Notes: a model not told the origin generated them from the letters alone. Shown: positions 35,901 through 44,553, numbered from the stretch's first letter. The stretch is 64,000 bases of DNA from Opitutaceae bacterium (GCA_027490995.1 JAIXWY010000008.1:1-64000), one strand, 5' to 3'. Made by a program: numbers and translations.

Positions 35901-36251
35901 TGGATCGATCAGGCGCAGAGCGTGAACCTGTGGCTGCGGACTCCGGACCTGAAGAGCCTGAGTCACATGTACCGCCACGCGTGGCACGCCGGCCTCAAGA
36001 CGACCTACTACCTCCGGACGCTCGGTGCCTCGAACATCGAGAAGGCCACCGTCGCGGCGAAGAAGGAAGTCCGCATCGGCGCGGGCACCTCCGCCTCCGA
36101 GCCGGTCGCTGCTTCCGTGGCTCCGGCAGTTGCCGCTCCGGCCGCTGCGGCCGAGGCTGCGGGCGCCAAGCGTACCTATACCGCTGAGCAAAAGCTGGCC
36201 TGCAGCATCGAAGCGATGCGCAACGGCGGCGAATGCGAGGCCTGCCAGTAG
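32910..36251 (+). CDS. nrdA: Class I ribonucleotide reductase alpha subunit
   Basis: 1113 aa, longer than E. coli NrdA because the first ~340 residues hold three ATP-cone-like regions (for example IRVIRRNHQVVPFVEQKIEI and VVVKRANGETYFWDAIDLRK), as in Chlamydia NrdA. The catalytic barrel follows: SQLSSCYLYYVDDS (redox Cys), SSNLCTEITLNTSNDETAVC (radical Cys and second redox Cys) and PTATISNITATSPCIEPTYK (radical-transfer region). An Ala-rich linker leads to a C-terminal GGECEACQ whose Cys pair reloads the active site from thioredoxin. It forms the holoenzyme with NrdB and makes dNDPs. Confidence 0.96.
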   Translation: MNPSLSHDLALKRTVHTPVEKKPHFAWRDLLAGESLAVPAITLLCPHGEERFDATEVADTLGKALTNVLLAKGERDIFTAENRAWVVKIVRELVGTLSDQARRQSPLRLSLNGLYELIEKTLVDNNAYDVAKSLLLNRSHKLAIERPSSATSHIRVIRRNHQVVPFVEQKIEIAVRKSFLSLRRDSAPAVAITQAVAARVHASKQTFVHIEEIQDMVQEELMKAGHFKVAEAYILYRAERAVTRDAGAGTGAAAEAGEAPAAPAAGQETMVVVKRANGETYFWDAIDLRKRIEFARIGLDLCLTNEQIEAELRRSVFDQISQRDLDATIILNSKTLIERDADFAKFAGRIQLTYIYEEVLGWDIVRDGIGALRASHQRAFRKYLEHGVAIKRLNPRLLDLDLDKLAAALDPSADLEFDFLGIQTLYDRYLIIDKTRKPSRRIETPQFFWMRVSMGLFIDEAAGAREERICGLYDLYKNRRFCSSTPTLFNSGTLHSQLSSCYLYYVDDSLEGIMYRGIAENAQLSKWAGGLGGSWTAVRGTGAYIGGTNGESQGVIPFLKLHNDQLVAVNQGGKRKGSGCAYLETWHNDIFEFLELRKNTGDDRRRTHDMNTANWIPDLFMKRMEARGSWTLFRSNEVKDLHDLYGRRFEEAYLRYEALAEEGKIFGQKIEALELWKRMLSMLFETGHPWITFKDACNIRSPQDHAGVIHSSNLCTEITLNTSNDETAVCNLGSVILETHLLPDGSLDHEKLRETIRLAVRALDNVIDINFYPTKAAETSNRRHRPIGLGVMGLAHALYLRGHAFASDEAVAFNDEAMEAIAYYAYEASSDLAAERGTYSSYKGSKWDRGLLPQDTIDLLEQERGVAVDVPRGGRLDWTPLRAKIATHGMRNSNVLAIAPTATISNITATSPCIEPTYKNLFVKSNLSGEFIVLNPFLVKDLKSRGLWNQEMIDNLKYFDGELKDIEAVPADLKAKYLTAFDIDPKWVVDAAARRQKWIDQAQSVNLWLRTPDLKSLSHMYRHAWHAGLKTTYYLRTLGASNIEKATVAAKKEVRIGAGTSASEPVAASVAPAVAAPAAAAEAAGAKRTYTAEQKLACSIEAMRNGGECEACQ

Positions 36252-36305
36252 GCCGGCCGACCTGAGACGCCAGCGTTCCTTCTCCCGCCCGAGGCGGGAC
36301 CCGTG

Positions 36306-36336
36306 CGGCGCCCGATTCCGGGCGCCGTTGCGTTTT
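36306..36336 (+). terminator. Intrinsic-type terminator after nrdA
   Basis: Perfect 9-bp stem CGGCGCCCG-ATTC-CGGGCGCCG followed by TTGCGTTTT. It lies 55 bp after the nrdA stop. Confidence 0.7.
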
Positions 36337-36379
36337 GGGCGGGGATTGACCGGATTGGTTTTTTCGCCAGTCTGTCACC

Positions 36380-36868
36380 ATGGACTGGAGACCGGCGGTT
36401 TCCCTTGGCCTATTTCTGATCGGCAGCGGCGTCGCGCTGGCGGCGGCGGGTTGGACCGCGACCGAGTCCCGGCCCAATGCCTTGGGTGAACGCAAGACGG
36501 TCGTCCGAGATGCCTCCGGCCGCACGGTGGGCACGATCGTGGCCCGCCCGGCCAACGCCCTCGGTGAGGTGCGTGCTGAAGTCCGGGACGTCTCTGGCCG
36601 TCGGGTCGGCGAGTGGGTCACCCGGCAACCCAACGCTCTCGGCGAGACCCGGACGGACGTGCGCGACCTGCGGGGTCGCCGGGTTGGCGAGGTCGTATCC
36701 CGCTCACCGAACGCACTGGGTGAGACGCGGACGGTCTTCCGCGATCGCAACGGCCGTGAGACCGGGCGGGCGACGACGCAGGCCCCGAACGCGCTGGGCG
36801 ACCGGAAAACGCGGATCGAAGGTCAGCTGCCGCTGCTGTCCGATCCCTCGGGCAAGGCTCGTCCCTGA
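36380..36868 (+). CDS. Secreted or anchored protein of 26-residue repeats
   Basis: 162 aa. An N-terminal signal or anchor (AVSLGLFLIGSGVALAAAGW) is followed by four tandem 26-residue repeats with the pattern PNALGExRxxVRDxxGRxVGxxVxR and a partial fifth. NALGE or NALGD recurs at residues 33, 59, 85, 111 and 137. The family is not recognised. The G-R and alternating Val spacing suggests beta-hairpins stacked into a solenoid or fibre. The last 46 bp overlap the 3' end of the convergent MFS gene. Its role cannot be assigned. Confidence 0.7.
   Translation: MDWRPAVSLGLFLIGSGVALAAAGWTATESRPNALGERKTVVRDASGRTVGTIVARPANALGEVRAEVRDVSGRRVGEWVTRQPNALGETRTDVRDLRGRRVGEVVSRSPNALGETRTVFRDRNGRETGRATTQAPNALGDRKTRIEGQLPLLSDPSGKARP
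36470..36781 (+). repeat. Four tandem 78-bp coding repeats
   Basis: DNA basis of the 26-residue protein repeats: four units of 78 bp. Unit-to-unit identity is moderate and stronger at NALGE, RD and GR codons, so the array is old or under protein-level selection, not a fresh slippage product. Confidence 0.7.
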
Positions 36869-38244
36869 GCCGGGGCGACGCCTGGTGTGTTCGCGCCGAA
36901 GGTGGGGGAGCGCGGCTCCCGGACGACGAACAGGAACCCCGCCGTCGCCACGATGGCGAGGACGAGGTTGGCCGTGAAGATTGCGGGATAGCTGCCGGTG
37001 GCGTCGATGACGGCGCCGCAGAGTGCGGAGCCGGCGACGACGAAGCCGATGACCATCACGTTGCCCACGGCGATCAGGCGGCTGGCCGGAACGCCCGGGC
37101 AGAGCTCGGCGCTGAGATTTGCGAGCACGGCGGCGGCCGCGAACGGGCAGGCGGCGTAGAGCGTGAACGCCGCATACCAGACCCACAGGTGATCGCTGAT
37201 GAGGCAAAGCAGGAATGCGCTGGTCAGGAGAAGCCCGCAGACCACGCCGACGAGACGGAACCCGCAACGATCTGCCAATCGACCCAGCAGCGGCCCCGAG
37301 ACGGTCAACGCCACCAAGTACAGCGGAACAAACAGTCCCAGCTCTCGTGCCGAGGCGCCCAGTTCGGAACGTGCGCCGGCGACCATGAACGGCGCATTGG
37401 TCGAGGCGACCACGAGCAGCGTATAAAAGAACATGAAACCCCGGTAGCGGGCATCGCGCCAGCGCTCGTGCACGAGCGCGACGACGTGGGCCAAGAGTGA
37501 ACCCTGGGGACGGTGCTCGGTGCGCAGGTGTACCGGATGCACGTGGTCGCGCGTCCGGAGCAGAATCAGGCAAGACAGGAAGTAGAGGATCGATCCAATC
37601 GTGAAGCTGATGCGGTAATTGAGCGGCGTGTCCCAGCGCTGCAGCAGCCAGGCGGCGATCCCGCTCACGGCGAGCCCGGAGATCCCGGCCCCCACGGCGC
37701 GCCAACCGAACAGCTCACCGCGTCGATCCTCCGGCGTGTTGTCGGTGATGATTTCCCACATCAGGGAGTTCAGCGCGCAGGGCAACCCGAGGAACACCAG
37801 CATCGCCGCGGTGTAGAGCGTCGCATGGACCCCCGACGTCCACGTCTCGCCCCAGACCGCCGCTGCGGCGGAATACGCGAGCAGCGGCAGCATGCACCCC
37901 ATGATTGGCAGCACGACGGTGCGGAGCCGATCGGCGGGGCGGACGAAGTAGCCCACGAGCAGCTGCGTCGCGGAGAACAGCGGCGGAACTGCGAGGATCA
38001 ATCCCACCAGCAACTGCGGGGCGTTGAGCGTGGCGAGGTAGGCTGGGGCGAACGTGGAGTAGAGCGCGAACGGTGCGCCGAGACCCCAGAGGAATTCCCA
38101 GCCGGCGAAGACCGTGCGGTTCCGGCGGTAATCGGTCGCGACGGCGGCCCGATGCTCCTCGGGACTGGCGGGGACCCGGCTGGCCAGGCCCGGGAACAGC
38201 CTCGTTGGGCCCGTCGGTGCCGACTCAACGACCGAGCGCGGCAC
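36823..38244 (-). CDS. Major facilitator superfamily transporter
   Basis: 473 aa with about 12 membrane helices (for example LPCALNSLMWEIITDNTPED, then RGELFGWRAVGAGISGLAVS). The D-x-x-x-x-x-R-G-x-x-x-R pattern after helix 4-5 (TPEDRRGELFGWRAVG) fits the MFS loop signature. Substrate unknown; MFS members with this N-terminal loop often export drugs or carry sugars. Its start overlaps the end of the upstream MFS gene by 20 bp, so the pair is one operon. The 3' end overlaps the convergent repeat-protein gene by 46 bp. Confidence 0.88.
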   Translation of the reverse strand: MPRSVVESAPTGPTRLFPGLASRVPASPEEHRAAVATDYRRNRTVFAGWEFLWGLGAPFALYSTFAPAYLATLNAPQLLVGLILAVPPLFSATQLLVGYFVRPADRLRTVVLPIMGCMLPLLAYSAAAAVWGETWTSGVHATLYTAAMLVFLGLPCALNSLMWEIITDNTPEDRRGELFGWRAVGAGISGLAVSGIAAWLLQRWDTPLNYRISFTIGSILYFLSCLILLRTRDHVHPVHLRTEHRPQGSLLAHVVALVHERWRDARYRGFMFFYTLLVVASTNAPFMVAGARSELGASARELGLFVPLYLVALTVSGPLLGRLADRCGFRLVGVVCGLLLTSAFLLCLISDHLWVWYAAFTLYAACPFAAAAVLANLSAELCPGVPASRLIAVGNVMVIGFVVAGSALCGAVIDATGSYPAIFTANLVLAIVATAGFLFVVREPRSPTFGANTPGVAPAQGRALPEGSDSSGS

Positions 38245-39577
38245 GATCGGCCTCCGTCATGTCCTGAGGCCGTGGCTGAGGGCGCCACGGAAGCTTCAGG
38301 AAGACCATCGCGGTGGTCGCAATCAGGAGTGCCAGGGCCGCGACAAAACTGGCGCGCAGGCCCCAGTTGTCGGAGATGAAGCCATACCCCACGGGGGCGA
38401 GGCCGACTAAGGCGGAGATCAGCATTAGGAAGGAAATATTGCGCCGGACCTGTGAGCGGGGCGAGCACTGGGCGGGGTAATTGAGGTAGTAGACCCCGAA
38501 GAGTTCGCCGGCGCCATTGATCCCGAAGGCGAGCAGGAACCAGTAGCCGGGGGCGAACAGCACCCACAGCACCCCGAGCATGAGCAGCCCTGCGGTGACC
38601 AGAAGCGGCACCTTCGGGTTGGTGCGGACCAGCAACCAACCCAGGAAAAACCCCGCGAGGATCTTGAAGGAGAAACGAAGGGCGAGCTGGTAGCCGGCGA
38701 GGTTCTCGGCTGGCTGCCCGATGGCCTCCTGAGTGAAGATGCTCATGTTGACCTGCACCATGTTGCCGGAGTACATCAGCAGGTAGGCGAGGCAGGCGAT
38801 GAGCAGGATCGGATAGCCGAGGATCGCGCGGAAACCGCCTACGATCCCCTCCTGAAACGACTGGCGCGGCGGCTCGTGCGCCGGCACCGGGATGCGGTAG
38901 CGCGTGACCAGCCACGCGGAAATCATGGTGCACCCGGCGCTGATCGCGAAGAGCAGCGCGTAGCTGTACGGATAAACCGGTGCCCACCCCTCGGGCAGCT
39001 GGAGATCGAAAGTCTTTCCATTCATCAGCAACTGGGCGCTGAGCGAGCCGACGACCGCGAATCCGGGCCCCACCCCGTAGGCGAGACCCAGAGCGCGCCC
39101 GCGCAGCTTCTTCGACACGCCGCGGTCCAGCACCTCCCAGCCCAGCGCGCCGATCAGCGGCACGGAAATGCCGACCATTGCGCCGTGCAGGACCAGAGCT
39201 GCCACGATCGCGGTTGTGCCCGGTTGGATGACTATGACGGTTGCCACCATCAATCCCGCGCTCGCCATCAGCAGATAGGCTCCGGACAGCAATCGCTTCA
39301 GCAGGCGGGCCTGAGGAAACAGCCACGCGATCACCACGGTGGTCCACGCCATGGAGAGAAAGACCGTGCTCGGGAGGTTCGCGATGGTATCGGACGTCTC
39401 GAGCCGCTTGCAGAGACTTGCCTGCATGAACCCCACATAGAGTGCGGGTGCCGCGAAGTATGTGATCGAGATCTGGGCCGCGTAGATCAACGCGTTGCGA
39501 CGCTGGTCGCGCTCGGAAAGCAGCGCCGGATCGTCTGCGGCGGCCGGCGTGGGGGTATCCGGACTCGAGCTCGACAT
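38225..39577 (-). CDS. Major facilitator superfamily transporter, first of pair
   Basis: 450 aa from ATG 39577. About 12 membrane helices, with MFS-like features WEVLDRGVSKKLRGRALGLA between helices 4 and 5 and an N-terminal Ser/Thr/Pro-rich cytosolic leader. It is only distantly like its downstream neighbour, so the pair is not a simple duplication. Substrate unknown. The frame stays open upstream of 39577 but reads as low-complexity Pro/Arg sequence. The 251 bp to the next gene (divergent) show no clear promoter. Confidence 0.88.
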   Translation of the reverse strand: MSSSSPDTPTPAAADDPALLSERDQRRNALIYAAQISITYFAAPALYVGFMQASLCKRLETSDTIANLPSTVFLSMAWTTVVIAWLFPQARLLKRLLSGAYLLMASAGLMVATVIVIQPGTTAIVAALVLHGAMVGISVPLIGALGWEVLDRGVSKKLRGRALGLAYGVGPGFAVVGSLSAQLLMNGKTFDLQLPEGWAPVYPYSYALLFAISAGCTMISAWLVTRYRIPVPAHEPPRQSFQEGIVGGFRAILGYPILLIACLAYLLMYSGNMVQVNMSIFTQEAIGQPAENLAGYQLALRFSFKILAGFFLGWLLVRTNPKVPLLVTAGLLMLGVLWVLFAPGYWFLLAFGINGAGELFGVYYLNYPAQCSPRSQVRRNISFLMLISALVGLAPVGYGFISDNWGLRASFVAALALLIATTAMVFLKLPWRPQPRPQDMTEADRAALGR

Positions 39578-39828
39578 GGAGGGAGGGGGTGGGGCCGGTG
39601 AGCCGGGAAAGGGGCGCCCCGGGAGAACTCTGCCGTTGTATACACCCTGCGACTTCAGAATACGGTTCGTCAACCGGGAACCGAACCGATCATCGGCGGG
39701 TGCGCGATGAACGTTGCGGCGGGCGGACGAGCCCCCGGGGAAGGCGTTGTGGGCGTGGCGTCCCGCGGGATAAGGGGAGCCCGCGCCGCGCGATTGCGTC
39801 GGCGGGGAGCGTGGCTCAGTCTGACTGG

Positions 39829-40728
39829 ATGCGAGCGGCCGACGAGGCATCACGCAGCTGGGGAGGCACGGCGCTCATGTTGGCGTCGGTGGCCTGCTTT
39901 GCTGCGTCCGTCCTCACGATCCGGGCGCTGGGGACCCAGGCGGACGGACGGGTGTGGTGGACGTGCAGCGTGCGGTTCGTCGTGGGTCTCGCGGTGGTGA
40001 TGGTGCTATTTCGGGCTCAGTGGGATCCCATGGCGTTGTGGCGGAATCGGAAGCTGATGGAGCGCGGCGTGATCGGTGGCCTGTCGGTGTGCGGCTTCTA
40101 CCTCACGCTGCCGCTTTTGGGCGCGGGCCGAGCGACCTTCATCAACAACACGTACGTCGTCTTTGGTCCGCTGATGGCGGCGGTGTGGTTGCGCGAACCC
40201 CTGCGCCGTCCCCTGGTGTTCGGAGCGGTGGTGTCGGTCGTGGGTTTGGCTCTGCTGACGAATGCGATCGGACGGGGTGCGGCGGTGGGCCTTGAAGACG
40301 CCTTTGCGGTGGGAGTCGCCCTCGCTTCCGCGTGGGTGGTGATCACGATCCGGCAGTTGCATGCGACCGGGGTGCATACGGCGACCATCTTTTCGGCGCA
40401 GTGTGGTTACGGACTCGTCCTCTGTCTCCCGCTGGCGCTGGGGTACGGTGCCATGCCGAGCACGCACGAGTGGATGCTGATGGTCGTGGCGGCGCTCGCG
40501 GCGACCGGAGGACAGCTTTTCATGACGTATGGATTTGCGCGGCTGTCGGTTGCAGCGGGTTCTTTGATCCAGATGCTCGTGCCGGTGATCGTCGCGGCGG
40601 GAGGGATGGTGTGGTTTGGTGAAGCCTTGCGGCCCGGTGAGTGGCTGGGCGCGGGCCTCGTGCTGGCGGGGACGGCGTTGCCCTTCCTTGGAGCGAGAGT
40701 GCGGCGCGGGGATTCCGGCGTTGCTTGA
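39829..40728 (+). CDS. EamA/DMT-superfamily transporter
   Basis: 299 aa with ten predicted membrane helices in two EamA halves (residues ~10-140 and ~155-290). Signature segments: SVACFAASVLTIRALG at helix 1, RATFINNTYVVFGPLMAAVW at helices 3-4 and a matching SLIQMLVPVIVAAGGMVWFG in the second half. Drug/metabolite exporter family; substrate unknown. Start at ATG 39829, because the upstream open frame is not membrane-like. Confidence 0.88.
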   Translation: MRAADEASRSWGGTALMLASVACFAASVLTIRALGTQADGRVWWTCSVRFVVGLAVVMVLFRAQWDPMALWRNRKLMERGVIGGLSVCGFYLTLPLLGAGRATFINNTYVVFGPLMAAVWLREPLRRPLVFGAVVSVVGLALLTNAIGRGAAVGLEDAFAVGVALASAWVVITIRQLHATGVHTATIFSAQCGYGLVLCLPLALGYGAMPSTHEWMLMVVAALAATGGQLFMTYGFARLSVAAGSLIQMLVPVIVAAGGMVWFGEALRPGEWLGAGLVLAGTALPFLGARVRRGDSGVA

Positions 40729-40781
40729 GCCCGCTCCGTCCTTTTGCTCAGACCAGCGTGCATCAAGCCGCCCTGACCCCC

Positions 40782-41990
40782 ATGCGCCTCTCCCTGATGT
40801 CTGTGCTCGCCGCGGTGACCCTCGCCGCCGCCTCCGCGGCTGCTCCAGCGGCCGCCCCTGCCCCGACGCCCCTCGCGTTTTCCAAGCAGAAGCTCGACGG
40901 CTTCTTCTACGCCGAAGGCGGCACGATTGCTGACTTTGACGGTGACGGGCGGGCCGACCTCGTGGCGGGTCCGCGGATCTTTTTGGGGCCCGAGTTCAAG
41001 ACGAGCCGCGTGTATCGTTCGCCCCATGCGTTCGACCGCCTCAGTTACTCGAATAACTTCCTCACCTATCACGACGACTTCAACGGCGATGGCCGGCCGG
41101 ATATCCTCGTGATCGGCTGGCCGGGCAAGGAGGCATTCTGGTACGAGAATCCCGGGGCCGGTATCGGCGGAGATTGGCCGCAGCACTTAGCGTATTTTAA
41201 TGTGGATACCGAGTCGCCCGTGTTTGGCGATGTGGATGGCGACGGCAAGGCGGAGCTCATTGCGGGCAGCCTCGCGCGTCTGGGCTACATGAAGCGGGAT
41301 CCCCGTGATCCGAAGGCGCCGTGGAGCTTTCACCCGGTGACGCCACCGGGGAAGTGGCAGCGGTACACGCATGGCATTGGGCTCGGCGATGTGAACGGCG
41401 ACGGCCGCCCGGATATCCTCGAGGCGAACGGCTGGTGGGAGCAGCCGGCGAGCTTGGCGGGCGATCCGGTGTGGCGCTTTCACGCGCAGTCGTTTGGGCC
41501 AGGAGGCGCTCAGATGTACACCTACGACGTGAACGGTGACGGCCTGGCGGACGTGCTCACGAGCATTGCGGCTCACGGCTACGGGGTGAGTTGGTTTGAG
41601 CAGCGGCGCGAGCCGGACGGCCGCGCCGCGTGGGTGGAGCACCCGATCACCAGCCGCTCCGGCACGGAGCAGATCGCGGGCGTCCAGTTTTCGCAACCAC
41701 ATGCGGTGATGTTGGAAGACATGGATGGCGACGGGTTGAAAGACCTGATCACCGGCAAGCGGCACTGGGCGCACGGGGACAAAGGTGACCCCGAGCCGAA
41801 CGCCCCGGCGGTGCTGTACGTCTTTCGCCTTGGACGCGGCGCCTCGGGAGTGACCTTCACGCCCCTGCGCGTGGATGATGACTCTGGAGTCGGGTGTCAG
41901 TTCCCGGTGGGCGATCTCAACGGCGATGGCCGTCCCGATCTGGCGATCGTCAACAAGAAGGGCGTCTTCGTCTTTCGTCAGGTGCCTTGA
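40782..41990 (+). CDS. Secreted FG-GAP/VCBS repeat beta-propeller protein
   Basis: 402 aa. A signal peptide (LSLMSVLAAVTLAAASAAA) is followed by seven D-x-D/N-G-D-G calcium loops: DFDGDGRADL, DFNGDGRPDI, DVDGDGKAEL, DVNGDGRPDI, DVNGDGLADV, DMDGDGLKDL and DLNGDGRPDL, the mark of a seven-bladed integrin-like propeller. Such proteins are common in Verrucomicrobiota and Planctomycetota and are thought to bind glycans or other surface ligands. No catalytic domain is fused. Confidence 0.9.
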   Translation: MRLSLMSVLAAVTLAAASAAAPAAAPAPTPLAFSKQKLDGFFYAEGGTIADFDGDGRADLVAGPRIFLGPEFKTSRVYRSPHAFDRLSYSNNFLTYHDDFNGDGRPDILVIGWPGKEAFWYENPGAGIGGDWPQHLAYFNVDTESPVFGDVDGDGKAELIAGSLARLGYMKRDPRDPKAPWSFHPVTPPGKWQRYTHGIGLGDVNGDGRPDILEANGWWEQPASLAGDPVWRFHAQSFGPGGAQMYTYDVNGDGLADVLTSIAAHGYGVSWFEQRREPDGRAAWVEHPITSRSGTEQIAGVQFSQPHAVMLEDMDGDGLKDLITGKRHWAHGDKGDPEPNAPAVLYVFRLGRGASGVTFTPLRVDDDSGVGCQFPVGDLNGDGRPDLAIVNKKGVFVFRQVP

Positions 41991-42106
41991 GCGCGTGCCG
42001 ACTGCGCTCGAATGCCCTTCGCCCGAGGTGTGACATTGCTGTAAAAGCAGGTTAGGGGTTTTTCTCCACTCTTGTCATCGAAGCGTTAGGAAAGCTCCGT
42101 TTTACC

Positions 42107-42568
42107 GTGCACTCCGGAACCCGTCGCGTCGCCGGCTTCACGCTCCTCGAAATCCTTGTCGCCATCACCATCATTGGCTTTCTCGCCGCGATGGCGATTC
42201 CGGCCTTCCGGGTGATGCGGGAGCGCGCGCAGGCGGCGCGGATTGCCGGAGACCTGCGGGCGTTTCGGACGGCCTTTGTGACCTTCGCGTTGGAGAATGG
42301 ATCGTGGCCACCCTCGGCGGGCGCTGGAGAAATCCCGGAAGGACTGCGCACGGCGCTGCCGGCTAACTGGACCCAAGAATCTCCTCTGGGCGGAAGCTGG
42401 CAGTGGGAGTCCGATGATGCGGGAGGCACGGCGGCAATCGTGCTATCCGGTGCCTTGGGCACCCGCTCGGTCTACCTGAAGATCGACGAGCTTTTCGACG
42501 ACGGCGATATCAGCGCGGGTCCCCTGCAGTTCGACGGCACGAGCCTGCGTCTCTCGCTGGAGCGTTGA
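42107..42568 (+). CDS. Type II secretion/type IV pilin-like pseudopilin
   Basis: 153 aa from GTG 42107. Short basic leader, then the prepilin peptidase site GFTLLEILVAITIIGFLAAM, with Glu at +5 and the hydrophobic stalk helix. The C-terminal globular part is short (about 100 residues), with GSWQWESDDAGGTAAIVLSG, as in GspG/PulG-like minor pseudopilins of Verrucomicrobiota. No secretion ATPase or secretin is adjacent, so this is an orphan. The last 59 bp overlap the convergent methyltransferase gene. Confidence 0.87.
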   Translation: MHSGTRRVAGFTLLEILVAITIIGFLAAMAIPAFRVMRERAQAARIAGDLRAFRTAFVTFALENGSWPPSAGAGEIPEGLRTALPANWTQESPLGGSWQWESDDAGGTAAIVLSGALGTRSVYLKIDELFDDGDISAGPLQFDGTSLRLSLER

Positions 42569-43292
42569 ACGCCGCGGAGTCGTCGAGTTCGCCGGGCTCG
42601 ATCGAAAGGGCCCGCGCGCGGGTGCAGCACCGCGCGGAGAGATCGACGCCCTCGGCGTGGAGTCCGAGGGCATTGGCGACGGCGAGGACGGTCCCGGCAC
42701 CGCAGAACGGATCGATGATCGTGTGGACCCCGGCTTCGTCGCGGGCAAAGCGGACCGCCTGAGCGGCCGCCTTGATCCCCATCGCGCGCGGCCAGACCGC
42801 GCGCCCCGGTTCGGTGATGACATCGGGCATTCCATCGCCTGCGCGGGAGCGGAGCGCGCGCGACAGTGCGATGAGGTGCGTGTAAGTCGGACGGCCCCGG
42901 ACGGCGCGTCCGGGCTCGAAGCGGCAGACGATCCGATGGAAGACTACGTGCGCGTCGACCTCGGCACCGGCGGCCACCACGAGCGCGCCCTTGTCGATCC
43001 AGCGGTCCTCGTGTCGCACATCGGACTGGAAGAACATCGCGACGCTTGTGGGCGGCGTGGCGCGCACGACGCACGCCACCGCCTCCGTGAACCAGGCCCG
43101 CCAGTCGCTTTCCGACCGCCCCAGCTCGGAGATATCCGGCAGGGAAGTGACCATGGCGGCGCCCGTCCGAACCCCGCCGGCGCGTAACCAAGGCAGTGCA
43201 TCGCCGCAGTGCACCGTGCGCAGCGGGACCATCTGGCCGAGGCTCGTGCTCACGGTTGACGTCGAGGACGATGCGCGTCGCGGAGAAACCAC
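42510..43292 (-). CDS. SAM-dependent methyltransferase with atypical motif IV
   Basis: 260 aa. SAM-binding motif I is HTIIDPFCGAGTVLAVANAL near the C-terminus, and a motif IV-like segment near the N-terminus reads MVTSLPDISEL, where DNA amino-methylases usually have (D/N/S)PP(Y/F/W). The permuted order (IV before I) is as in beta-class methylases. Target (DNA, RNA or other) is unknown. The first codon GTG at 43292 shares a base with the upstream stop (TAGTG), suggesting coupling. An ATG at 43232 is an alternative and starts nearer the conserved VHCGDALPWL. Confidence 0.72.
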   Translation of the reverse strand: MVSPRRASSSTSTVSTSLGQMVPLRTVHCGDALPWLRAGGVRTGAAMVTSLPDISELGRSESDWRAWFTEAVACVVRATPPTSVAMFFQSDVRHEDRWIDKGALVVAAGAEVDAHVVFHRIVCRFEPGRAVRGRPTYTHLIALSRALRSRAGDGMPDVITEPGRAVWPRAMGIKAAAQAVRFARDEAGVHTIIDPFCGAGTVLAVANALGLHAEGVDLSARCCTRARALSIEPGELDDSAAFNAPARDAGSCRRTAGDPR

Positions 43293-44356
43293 TACACGCG
43301 CTCGAACTTCAGGGGGTAGGTCCGCCCGGAGTCGAACTGGGCCACGTACAGACTGCCCTCGGCGTCGACGATCGCATCGTGCGGATGAATGAATGTCTCG
43401 CCGACCTGCCGCATTGGCCGCAGTTGCCCGGCGTCATCGTACTCCGGGGCGGTGCCGCCGACGTTGGCGACGACCCGGAGCGTGGCGTCGAGGATGGAGA
43501 CGAAGCCGCGGCTCTGGCGGTCGCGCGGCCAGTTATCCGCGAGATGAGCCACCACGGCGTGGGATCCGAAGCGACGGATCTGGCGTGGATTTCCGCCCGG
43601 CAGGGCAGTGCGACCGAGCGGCTGGCCGGCGAGGTCGAGACGCAGCAGGTATTGTTGGTCGCTCATCGCGATGAGCAGGGACTCCTGGCCTGCGGCGTCG
43701 GTATCGATCATCCCACCGTGGGGCCCCCAGTGCGTGATGCCGCCCTCGGCTCCGCCAAACATCCCGATGCGACGCCCCGTGGCGTCGTAATGCAGGATGT
43801 AATCGCGCCCGTAGCCATCGAGGACATAGAATTCGCCGTTGGCGCGGTGCAACGTCCACGACGGCCGGTATTGATCCTCCCGCTCGTAGCGCCCGGTGTC
43901 CTCGGGCCAGCGCCATTCCGCCAGGACGGTACCGTCCAGCGTGGTTTTCACGACACGATGGGTGCGCAGATCCGTGAGGAACAGCACCTCGTGCTCGCCC
44001 TCGCGAACGAGAGACAACCCGTGGGCGCCTGGGTAAGCCGTGCCCCACTTGTGCACCAGACGACCCCGGCGGTCGTAAATGATCACATTGTTACGCACCT
44101 CGTCGGTGAGCAGAATGACGTGTCCCTTACGATCGATGACCAGCCCGTGGCCATGGTTGACGGGAGTCAGGGCATCGAGCACGCCCCAGCCGGGGACCTG
44201 CCGATAGCGGAAGTCGCCGTGGCCGAGGACGGGCGCGGACGGCAGGATCGCGGGTGCACCGATGAGTGGCGCCCCCTTCAACGTGCGGGCTGAGGCGAGG
44301 GCCGTGGCCGCACCGCTGAGCTGGAGAAAACGGCGGCGAGAAAAAGACGGAGACAT
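43292..44356 (-). CDS. Tat-exported NHL-repeat beta-propeller protein
   Basis: 354 aa from ATG 44356. The N-terminus SFSRRRFLQLSGAATALASA is a twin-arginine signal. The mature part has repeated propeller strands, for example GHGLVIDRKGHVILLTDEVR, YRPSWTLHRANGEFYVLDGY and FIHPHDAIVDAEGSLYVAQF, typical of NHL/SMP-30-like six-bladed propellers. Similar proteins are peptidyl-alpha-hydroxyglycine lyase-like or of unknown function. It probably acts in the periplasm and may bind a metal at the His sites at blade tips, as in this group. Divergent from the PQQ dehydrogenase across 285 bp. Confidence 0.87.
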   Translation of the reverse strand: MSPSFSRRRFLQLSGAATALASARTLKGAPLIGAPAILPSAPVLGHGDFRYRQVPGWGVLDALTPVNHGHGLVIDRKGHVILLTDEVRNNVIIYDRRGRLVHKWGTAYPGAHGLSLVREGEHEVLFLTDLRTHRVVKTTLDGTVLAEWRWPEDTGRYEREDQYRPSWTLHRANGEFYVLDGYGRDYILHYDATGRRIGMFGGAEGGITHWGPHGGMIDTDAAGQESLLIAMSDQQYLLRLDLAGQPLGRTALPGGNPRQIRRFGSHAVVAHLADNWPRDRQSRGFVSILDATLRVVANVGGTAPEYDDAGQLRPMRQVGETFIHPHDAIVDAEGSLYVAQFDSGRTYPLKFERV

Positions 44357-44553
44357 AGAGACAGCGACGTTGGTGGAACGTACGACCGCGCGGCCGGATA
44401 GCGAGACCGTGCCGCGCGCGGAGGCACGAGCGGCTCCCTCCCATCCGAAGACCCACGCTCCGCCCGATGCGCGCGGTCCAGACATGTGCCGGCAAGACGC
44501 GAGTCGGACCCCTCGAGCGGCAGACGGACCGCGATGAGCCGCCAGAACATTTA

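Noticed and set aside
33201-36191. 996-aa open frame antisense to nrdA
   Set aside because: High GC with strong third-position bias opens the antisense frame. The translation is Arg/Leu/Val-rich with no domain, while the sense strand is a clear NrdA.
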